From Gonium pectorale (lineage: Eukaryota; Chlorophyta; Chlorophyceae; Chlamydomonadales; Volvocaceae), in assembly GCA_001584585.1 (NCBI GenBank), contig LSYV01000004.1, forward strand, positions 3,587,650 through 3,603,417: DNA of 15,768 nucleotides, in the 5' to 3' direction. Positions 9,270 through 15,768 of this stretch are shown here, piece after piece. The position numbers were made by a program, and so were the translations under genes. Every line of letters starts with the position of its first letter. Positions within the stretch are counted from its first letter, which is position 1. The notes beneath the pieces are model-generated. The model saw nothing but the letters and a program-made list of their open reading frames with translations. It was not told where the DNA came from and ran no database searches.

Positions 9270-11316
9270 ATGTCCTTCGATTTTGTGTTATGGCTTTTCG
9301 TGTTCTTGTTACAAGCTGCGATGCTCGGGCGGACGATGTATGCGGTGAGCCGAGGAGCGGAAGCCTGGATCAGCCGATGATCACAGGACGCTGCTAAGGA
9401 CTGGCCACAGTGCAAGTAGAGCCGTTGCGCCTCGATTCCATGGGTTGATCGGGTTTCCTCCACCTCTGCCGCAGCTCATATCGCTCTCGGACCTTGAAAA
9501 CGACTTCATCAATCCGTACGACCTGACGACTCGCCTGAACCGCTTTGTGGTGAGCGTCCCGAGGGGCCTGGCATACTGGCGCTCCAGCCCGGAGCGGCGC
9601 TTGCGCCTTCCCCGGGCATGGGGGACCTCTCTTCCTTCCCGATGCAGCCCCGGGCATTCGCGCCCTCGGCCCGTCCACCTTCCACACGCCCCACGACCCA
9701 CCCGTTTCTCCTCGTCATCCCTCCATCCAAGCACGAAAAGAGACCCACCCACGGCCACCAACCCACCCACGCATCTCCCCAGGCCGTGGAGTACGGTGCG
9801 CAGTTTGTGCTGACGGCAGCGCTGCTGTTCACCGGCAAATGGTTTCTGGGCGTGGCCCAGCTGCTGCTGACGGCCTTCCTGCTGCACAGCTGGTCCGTAC
9901 GGCAGCACGTGGTGGACGCCACGGACGTGTTCCGGCAGCTGCCGTTGCAGAAGAAGGTGCGACCGCGCGTGCACCAAGTGTGGTGGGCGCATGGAGGGCG
10001 TTTGAGAGAGGAGCGGTGGCGGACCCCCGGCGCGAGGGCTGGGGCGGGGACCCAATGGCTGCGGCGCTGAGGCCGGGACTCTTTCCGCCGCACGGTTCTG
10101 CGGCCGCGGCCGGGGTGGGATACCGGTTTGGCAGGCCAGGCATCGGTGCCGGAGCGCGGTGGACGGATTGTGAGGAGGCAAGGCTCTGCAAGGGGGCTTG
10201 GGAGCGGGCCCACCCCGCCGGACGAGGTTGCCGGGTAGGGGGAGGGCTGCTTCTGGCTCACCCCGGTCGGGGATCCCTTTCGGCCCCTGCTGCCGAGACA
10301 TGGCCGCATCGGCCTGATGGGGGCGTCATCCCGGTCCCGTCTACGGTGGTCCCGGACCTGCCCGCACCTGCTGGCCTGCCCCTTTTGCAGGGGCTGAGGC
10401 CTTGGCAGCTGGTCCCGTGGAGACCATCCTCTCTGCTGCTGCGAAGCAGGCCAGGTCGCCCTGGATCGCTAACGCGCCTTTTACTCCTCCCAAACTGCCG
10501 TCCACCGCAGCGGCGGCTCATCATGTTCGGGGCGTTCCTCTTCTGCTTCGTCATGGTCACGTACCGGTATAGTGGCTGGCTGCGCGGGAGTTGGGCGGGG
10601 CAGGCACAGACGACTGAGCACGTGCGGACGGGCTGGGGTGATCGTACTTCAACCTGTGCTTCCTGGATTCTGGAATAGCAGCACAGCAGGTGCAGCAGCT
10701 GCTGCAGGCGGGCTCGGCCCTGTGTGGACCGCATTGAGGGTGCGTGGCAGCGTGGGGAAAGGAGGCCGTTCCGTAACCCTTTTGATGCCCTCGCTCATCA
10801 ACCGTGTCGCGTGCGTGCATGCACGCCCCATCCAGAAAGACCACGACCGCGTGTCAGAGCAATTAGCACACCCGCCGCTGTGCCGACCCGCGGTTCGCGC
10901 CCATCCGCCCCGCCGGCCTAGGTTGATCGAGTCGATCATCCACGGCCTCCTCACAGACGAGGGGCGGGAGACGGCAAAGGTGCGTACGGCTGGACCATAT
11001 GTCATGATCCTTCATCCTAATGGATCACATGATGGTCGTGTACGGCGGCAATGGGGTGTCGTGGGGCCCTATCGTGAGGGTTCCGTCAGGCGACACAGGT
11101 CTGGCCCACATGTCTGACGCGGGAAACACACGTAAATGCCGGACGCCCGCTTCTGCAGGCATTTACCCGCCACAGCCGTTGCCATAGCCCCATAGTCCTT
11201 GTTGCACGGCAGCAGCCGCATGGTACCCCTCTCATTTGGGAATCCTCTGCGCCGTCCCCATCCCGCGCCTGCAGAAGCTTTTTCAGGACGCGGCGGCCTC
11301 GCTACACCACTACTGA
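9270..11316 (+). CDS. CNIH: Cornichon family ER cargo receptor (ERV14/CNIH), complete
   Basis: Six exons: 9270-9344, 9475-9549, 9783-9956, 10511-10566, 10922-10979 and 11275-11316 (TGA). All junction phases agree, giving 159 residues, within the usual cornichon size. Cornichons are small ER/Golgi membrane proteins that load transmembrane cargo into COPII vesicles. A hydrophobic first segment (about 4-20) is followed by the family motif LSDLENDFINPYD (29-41), then AVEYGAQFVL (51-60), a long hydrophobic region (about 56-87), RQHVVDATDVF (90-100), the basic QKKRR linker (106-110) and a last membrane segment (about 112-126). The order matches the Drosophila, yeast and plant members (LSDLE-D-INPYD; RQH-VD-T-VF). 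The C-terminal tail (LIESIIHGLLTDEGRETAKK onward) is short and helical. The first exon was placed by the ATG with a hydrophobic helix ending at GCG|GTGAGC; it is much AT-richer than the other exons and uses two TTA codons. The family call is strong; the exact start is very likely. Confidence 0.95.
11132..11166 (+). repeat. Hairpin-forming inverted repeat in the last cornichon intron
   Basis: GTAAATGCC at 11132-11140 and its exact reverse complement GGCATTTAC at 11158-11166 enclose a 17-base loop. The loop ends in CTGCA, so a CTGCAG acceptor-like word sits at the base of the right arm. It lies in intron 10980-11274, about 110 bases before the true acceptor. Confidence 0.75.
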
Positions 11317-13012
11317 GGCGGTGGGCAGGGGAGCTGCGGCTGCGCGGCGGGGAGCCTGCCGGCCACGGGGCCAGGCAGGGGCGCTCGCACAGGCGGACCT
11401 CCCCTGCTGGCGTGGCCTTTAGTGCCGTCTTGGCTGGGCGGCCGGTCGGCCTGGCGATGCGAGGAGCATTTCATGGCGCGTGCCGCAGCGGCCAGCAGCA
11501 CAAGAGGCCCCCCACAGGCCGGCGGCTGGAGGCGCACGGCGCCGGAGGTGGCGGATGCAGTGCCCGTGTGGGGAAGTACTCCCGGCCGCCGTGATGGCGG
11601 ACTGCACTCCCGTTCCCTCCTCGGCATCCTCGGCCTGTGCGGATCCCATAGCGCGTGATAGCCCTACCGGCGCTGCATGGGTCTCCCCAACTGCCCGGGG
11701 AACCGCATGGCCTGGACGGGCCAGGGCCCCGCCTCTTCCGCTGCTTGAATAACTTGGCGTTGGCTGCTGCCGGGTGCATGGTTTCACCGCACATGATGTG
11801 GGGCTACGAATGCCTGAGGTTGCGGCCACCGTGCGAGGGGGGGGCCATCTCTACACTGCCGTGTGGGGCGGTGCCGTTCCGAGGCGGTTTCTGGCGCCGC
11901 GTCCGGCGCTGCGTGGGGTGGACCGCACTCCATCTTGGCGCTGGGCACAGCCCATCGGGCGTGACACAGGGACCCACCAGCACGCACGCGCAGAGACGGC
12001 GTGTCGCGTCGCCAACTTGGCGCCCTTTGCAGGTCTGTGCTGGAGGTGCCGGCACGCTGGCGCGGCGCCCTGCCTCCTCGCCACAGCTCCGTTCGGTTCG
12101 CGGGGCGCCGTGTGCCGGGCGGCGGGGCGCGAGCCTTTCACTCGCGGCCTTGTGTGTGTTCTTAGCAGGCTGCAGCCGGGGGCCTAGGGGCCGCCGGCGC
12201 CTTCCTGCAGCGCTGACACGGCGGGCACGGGCTTTTGCAGCTTTCGTGGAATGAAAGGAGGATGACCGATTAGAAAGCAGGCGGCAGCTCGTGCACGCTG
12301 GCTTCTGTTTGGAGGTTGTTGCGGCGCGCGGCAGGGCTTGGGCCTCCTGCTCGCTTAAGCCCGGCTCAATGGCTTGGTCTGGCCTGCAGTGTACGGTCAG
12401 TGTACGGTATGTGTCGGGCCTCGCGCATGAGCCGTTGCCGTTGCCCAGAGGCCCGATGGCCGTTGCCACGGGCCCGAGTCTCCCAAGCTCCCGACCCGCG
12501 TCAGCCACACATGTCAGCAAAGGTACATCCGAAGGTACATCCGTGTGCCCCATTCTGCAACGCGTTGGCATGCACCGCGCAGCGCCGTGCACATGAGGGG
12601 CGCATTCCAATAACAGTTAGCTGCAACGCAAAGAGGTGGGAGCCCATCTCTTCGGGACATACACACGCGAAGGCGCGACCCTTTTCGATGGGGCGGCTGG
12701 GTGCAAGCCATGGCGGGCGAAGGAAACAAGCAGAAGGGCCCTCCCGTCGGGGGTAGGCGCCCGTGCCTACACCAGGGTTCGGTCCCCTCCAGCAATTCGT
12801 GGCAGCGTGATGACCTGCCCGGCCCCCGCGAGACAACGTCTCCGGCGTGTTGCCGTCCCCAGATGTCCGTCACGAGTGCCGTACAGCCTCCCCCAGCTCA
12901 CGTCACGGTCCTCCGCACCCCCGGCGCTGATGTGCGCCGCTCACACCGGTCAACAACTCTTCATGCAGCCACAAGACAATCAGAGTCACGCCCCCTCTAG
13001 GGCCAGCAGAGG
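11317..13012. other. Convergent intergenic region after cornichon and the RRM-like gene
   Basis: About 1.7 kb with no gene I can support. Open frames exist on both strands (for example 11655-12254 plus and 11804-12610 minus), but they overlap each other, read as Cys/Arg/His-rich irregular sequence and show no family motif. No TGTAA word was found on either strand as a poly(A) signal for either neighbour. A 12-base tandem duplication is at 12520-12543. Confidence 0.55.
12520..12543 (+). repeat. Tandem duplication of 12 bases
   Basis: AAGGTACATCCG is repeated exactly twice, head to tail. It lies in the convergent intergenic region with no apparent function. Confidence 0.9.
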
Positions 13013-15343
13013 TCAAGCCCCTTTCCGGCCCTTCTTGCCGGTCTTCTCCTTGCCGTCGCCGTCGCCGCCCCTGGCCGCATCGCCCGCCTCCGCCGCCGCC
13101 GATTTCTCTCGTTTCCGCTTCTTCTCCTTCTTGCTCTCCTTGCCATCAGCGTCCTCAGCCTTCGGCACATCGGCCGCGCCCGCCTCCTGCGCTTTCCCGC
13201 TCTTGTCCTTCTTGCCCTTCTTGCCGACGGACTCAGGCGTCTTGCCGCCGGCCTCGTCAACCTCCGCGGGGCCGGCAGCAGGCGCGGCGCCGCCGTTGGG
13301 CGTCTGCCCCCCCTCCACCTTGACCTTCTTTGCCTTCTTGCCCTTGCCGACATCAGTAACGGCGGGCGTCCCCGCCACCACCGCCGCTCCGTCGTCGCCT
13401 GCCCCGCCAGCGTGGGCGCCACCGCTGCCGGCCGGCGCGCCCTCTAGGACATCAGCGGCACCCGCCTTCCTGTCATCCGACCGCTGCCGCTTGCCCGCCG
13501 GCTGCTGCTCCACCTGCTGCTCCACCTGCTGCCCGCCCTTACCCTTCTGCCCTCCCTTGCCTGCCGCCTTCACCGGGTCCACGTCCTCCTCCGCCTTCAC
13601 CTTCACCTCCTTCTTGATCTTGACCTTCCCTTCCGGAGTCGTCACTGCCGCGCCGTCGCCTGCGCCGCCGCCGCCGTTGGCGGCGCCGCCGCCCTCGCGC
13701 TTCTGGCGCTTGGAGGGTCTCTGCACCGAGTCGCCGCCCGCCGCTGCCGCCACCCCCTCGGCTGCCTCCCGCGACCGGGCGGCCTGGCTGATGCGGCCCC
13801 GCTTGGCAGCGACGACGCGCGGCGACGGCTTTGCGCCCCGCCCGGCGGCGGCACCGCCAAACGCCACGTCGCCGTGCGCCGCCATCTTCCGGACCTTGCA
13901 GCTCCCTGCGTCCCCCAGGGACACCTGCGGCGACAATCAAGACGGGGCGAATGAAGCGGAGAGGATGCGAAGCGCGCAGAGTGCGCCTGCCGGCCAAACA
14001 AGTCACGCGGCCTGCGGAAGGGCCGCGGTCTGCAGGCGCTGACGGCACGGCTCGGCCCGAGGGCCTCGCTGCGCCTCACCTCCCTGCCCTAGTTGCCGAG
14101 CGCCCTCGTGTCCCCGCGCCCTCACGACTCACGCGCCAACGCGCCAGCACGGCAAGCGCGCGCTGCCGTCGCCCTGCTACCAGTCCGCACGCTGCGCCCG
14201 CGCGAAATGCCCCCGCTGCACCCCGCCCGAAAGGCAACCGCCCCTAATGCACGGTTGCGCCCGCACACGCCCCACGCCGCGTTGTACCCCCCCCCCCCCA
14301 CGACCCCGACCATAGCCCTGCCCCTGCCGGCTGGCCGCGCCGCCCGGCCTCGGAGCCATCAGCGCCCTCCGCCACCACCAATGATTGCCATCACTCGACG
14401 CCCCCCGCCTCTCCCCCCCCCCACCCAACCCCCTGGTCAACATCCAGCCCCCGCGCTGGGCGTAACGCCCGCGCTCAACGAACCTCCCAATTCCATGGAG
14501 CACCTACCCCACAGCAGCACAGCGCCGCACAGCACAGCAGCTGCACTCCCTTGGCCCCCCCGCCGCCCCGCCCCGCCCCGCCCCGCCCCGCCCCCGCCAC
14601 CGCGAGCACCGCCCCCAGGCCCGTGTGCCAAGGCCGAAGGCCCCAGGCCACCCCGCGCACCTCCTTCCACGGCCGGCCCATCGCGTCCGTCCGCATCGCC
14701 GCGCGCAGCTTCGTGAAGGCCAGGTTGGCATCACCCTTGCTGCCAAACACCAGCAGGACCTGCGCGACGTCGGGGCGCGGGGAGGGGAGTTGAAGGTAAA
14801 GGAGAATGAACAACGACGAGCTGGGCACCAGCAGCGTACGTCCAGTCAGAGGGAGGGGAGGGGGAAGGGGGGAAACAGGGCGGCTTTGGCGGATGCGACG
14901 TCGTCGGGCGATGCGATGGCGGCAGGCTGCCCAGCACGCACCCCTCTCGTTGCCCCTCCCATCCTCCCGTACGCAACCACCTCCTCCTCCACGCACTGCA
15001 GGCATCCGCCCCCCTGCCCCCCCCCTCCCAAACCCACTACCCGCCCCCCCCACCTTCCGTGCCCCTCTCCCGCGCCTCCCCTCCACCTTCGCCTTCCCAG
15101 GCACCCGGCAATTCCCATCCACCACCAGAAGCCCGTAGGCGCTCTCACTCCCCAGCTCCGCCCCAAACCCCACACTCCGGCGCCCGGCGACCCACGCACC
15201 TTCTTCTCCGCAAGGTTCCCCTCCAGCCGCTCAAACGCCGGCGCGTCCACCGCGGCGAAGGCGCGCCGCAGCGCCTCCTCGGTGGCCCCCCCGGGCAGGC
15301 AGTGCACCAGCAGCTTGGCCTGGTCGGAGGGCGGCACCCGGAT
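13013..15343 (-). CDS. RRM-like protein with long lysine-rich nuclear tail (3' part, 3 exons)
   Basis: Minus-strand exons: 15343-15200, 14759-14661 and 13924-13013 (TGA at 13015-13013), all joined in phase 0, giving 384 residues. The 5' end lies beyond 15343; no further exon is visible up to the window edge. Residues 10-75 look like an RNA-recognition motif: an RNP2-like strand KLLVHCLP, a helix EEALRRAFAAV, an RNP1-like strand KVLLVFGS and a second helix ANLAFTKLRAAM. The RNP1-like strand lacks the usual aromatic pattern except one Phe, so RNA binding is unproven. The last exon encodes about 300 low-complexity residues rich in Lys, Ala, Gly and Glu, with nuclear-localisation-like clusters (SKRQKRE at 152-158; KKEKKRKREK about 40 residues from the end) and a QQVEQQVEQQ run. 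This looks like the basic tail of a nucleolar or chromatin RNA-binding protein. Specific function unknown. Confidence 0.65.
13925..14660 (-). other. 736-base intron of the RRM-like gene
   Basis: The minus-strand donor is AAGGAG|GTGCGC at 14660 and the acceptor CCGCAG ends at 13925. Removal joins RPWKE to VSLGDAG in phase 0. The non-template strand carries a 13-base C run (14287-14299) and five CCCCG units (14566-14590), so the transcript has matching G runs. Confidence 0.75.
14566..14590 (-). repeat. Five CGGGG units near a splice donor
   Basis: Five exact CCCCG units on the plus strand give CGGGG repeats in the transcript, starting about 70 bases after the donor at 14660. Four or more G4 runs with one-base spacers match the pattern for a G-quadruplex. 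Confidence 0.85.
14760..15199 (-). other. 440-base intron inside the RRM-like fold
   Basis: The minus-strand donor is GAAG|GTGCGT and the acceptor is GCGCAG. Removal joins LAEKK to VLLVFGS in phase 0, completing the RNP1-like strand. The intron is very pyrimidine-rich on the plus strand and contains one copy of a 58-base diverged repeat (14786-14843). Confidence 0.75.
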
Positions 15344-15601
15344 CTGTAGGGGAGGCGGGGAGGGCGGTCGCAGGGTTGGAAGGCGTCCTCCGTAGTAGAG
15401 ACGGGGGCGCAAGTGGGTTTGAAGGGGTGTGCGGTGGAGAGGATGGGCAGGGCATGGAGGTCCCGGAGGGGGGGAGAGAAACATGGTTTGATGGGAGTGA
15501 GCTGGACGCCGGTAGCATTCGCCCGTGTTGTGGGTGTCGGGTGGGAGTTGAAGGAGGAAGGTTATAGATAGCGATGAGCTAGGCGCCAGCAGCGTTTGTC
15601 C
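14786..15601. repeat. Diverged 58-base element, two copies
   Basis: Copies at 14786-14843 and 15544-15601 align without gaps, with about 42 of 58 positions identical by eye. Both start with GGAGTTGAAGG and share the core CCAGCAGCGT near the end. A shorter, weaker likeness occurs near 15497-15522. The first copy is in an intron of the RRM-like gene; the second is in the non-coding stretch upstream of its first visible exon. Confidence 0.6.
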
Positions 15602-15768
15602 CCCCGCCTCGTGGAATTGGGGATGACTTGAGGTGGCGAGGTTGGTGGGTGGCGGGGAGGAGGCAAGCGCTGGGGGCGAGGACTTGTCTTGCTCAGCGGG
15701 GGGGGGGGGGGGGGCCCCCCCCGCCCGTGTCCCATGGGTTGGGTGCAGGTGGGTGGCTCGAAGGGGGA
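15344..15768. other. Non-coding stretch upstream of the first visible RRM-like exon
   Basis: No exon with suitable splice signals and frame is visible on either strand. It is probably part of an intron of the RRM-like gene, since its acceptor (CCCTACAG) lies at 15344. It holds the second 58-base repeat copy and a G17/C8 homopolymer block. Confidence 0.5.
15698..15722 (+). repeat. G17 followed directly by C8 homopolymer block
   Basis: Seventeen G (15698-15714) are followed at once by eight C (15715-15722), a self-complementary block. Such blocks are often mis-assembled or mis-sequenced, so the exact lengths are doubtful. Confidence 0.85.

Noticed and set aside
11655..12254. Plus-strand open frame of 199 codons, with an overlapping minus-strand frame at 11804-12610
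   Set aside because: Both strands are open over the same bases, both translations look random and neither has splice or family support.
12636..14042. Plus-strand open frame of 468 codons
   Set aside because: It is the antisense shadow of the lysine-rich last exon of the RRM-like gene, whose low-complexity codons leave the opposite strand open (Ser/Pro/Ala/Phe-rich).

Overview
This window is nuclear DNA from a eukaryote, most likely a green alga of the Chlamydomonas/Volvox (volvocine) type. It is very GC-rich. Every gene is split by GT-AG introns, mostly 180-660 bases long, often with GTGAG/GTGCG/GTGGG donors and CGCAG acceptors. Codons strongly favour G or C at the third position, and Ala/Gly/Pro-rich low-complexity protein segments are common. 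No operon, Shine-Dalgarno signal, tRNA, rRNA, CRISPR array or recognisable autonomous mobile element was seen. The organism assignment is an inference from style, not from a marker gene.

Four split genes alternate in direction. (1) Plus strand, <1-2526: the 3' part of an EF-hand protein resembling the B''-type regulatory subunit of protein phosphatase 2A, with five exons visible. (2) Minus strand, 8780 (perhaps 8920) to 4583: a gene of seven or eight exons for a protein of about 560-575 residues that I could not identify; its C-terminal part vaguely recalls adaptin-type trafficking proteins. (3) Plus strand, 9270-11316: a complete six-exon cornichon (ERV14/CNIH) gene, an ER cargo receptor of 159 residues. 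(4) Minus strand, >15343-13013: the 3' part of a gene with an RRM-like fold and a long lysine-rich nuclear tail.

Genes 1 and 2 converge on 2527-4582, and genes 3 and 4 converge on 11317-13012. Both gaps probably hold long 3' untranslated regions and nothing I can call a gene. Genes 2 and 3 diverge from about 8921-9269, an AT-richer stretch with three CCAAT pentamers that probably carries both promoters. I see no shared pathway for all four. A weak thematic link between genes 2 and 3 (membrane trafficking) depends on the unproven adaptin-like guess.

The most unusual signals are in RNA processing, not in a new protein system. An exact 21-base triplication repeats a splice donor three times in frame (7773-7835), which could give isoforms differing by 7 or 14 residues. 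A splice donor of gene 1 is complementary over 12 bases to a CA repeat in its own intron. A diverged 58-base element occurs twice in non-coding parts of gene 4. Several G/C-run tracts could form G-quadruplexes. I found no convincing undescribed biological system beyond these.
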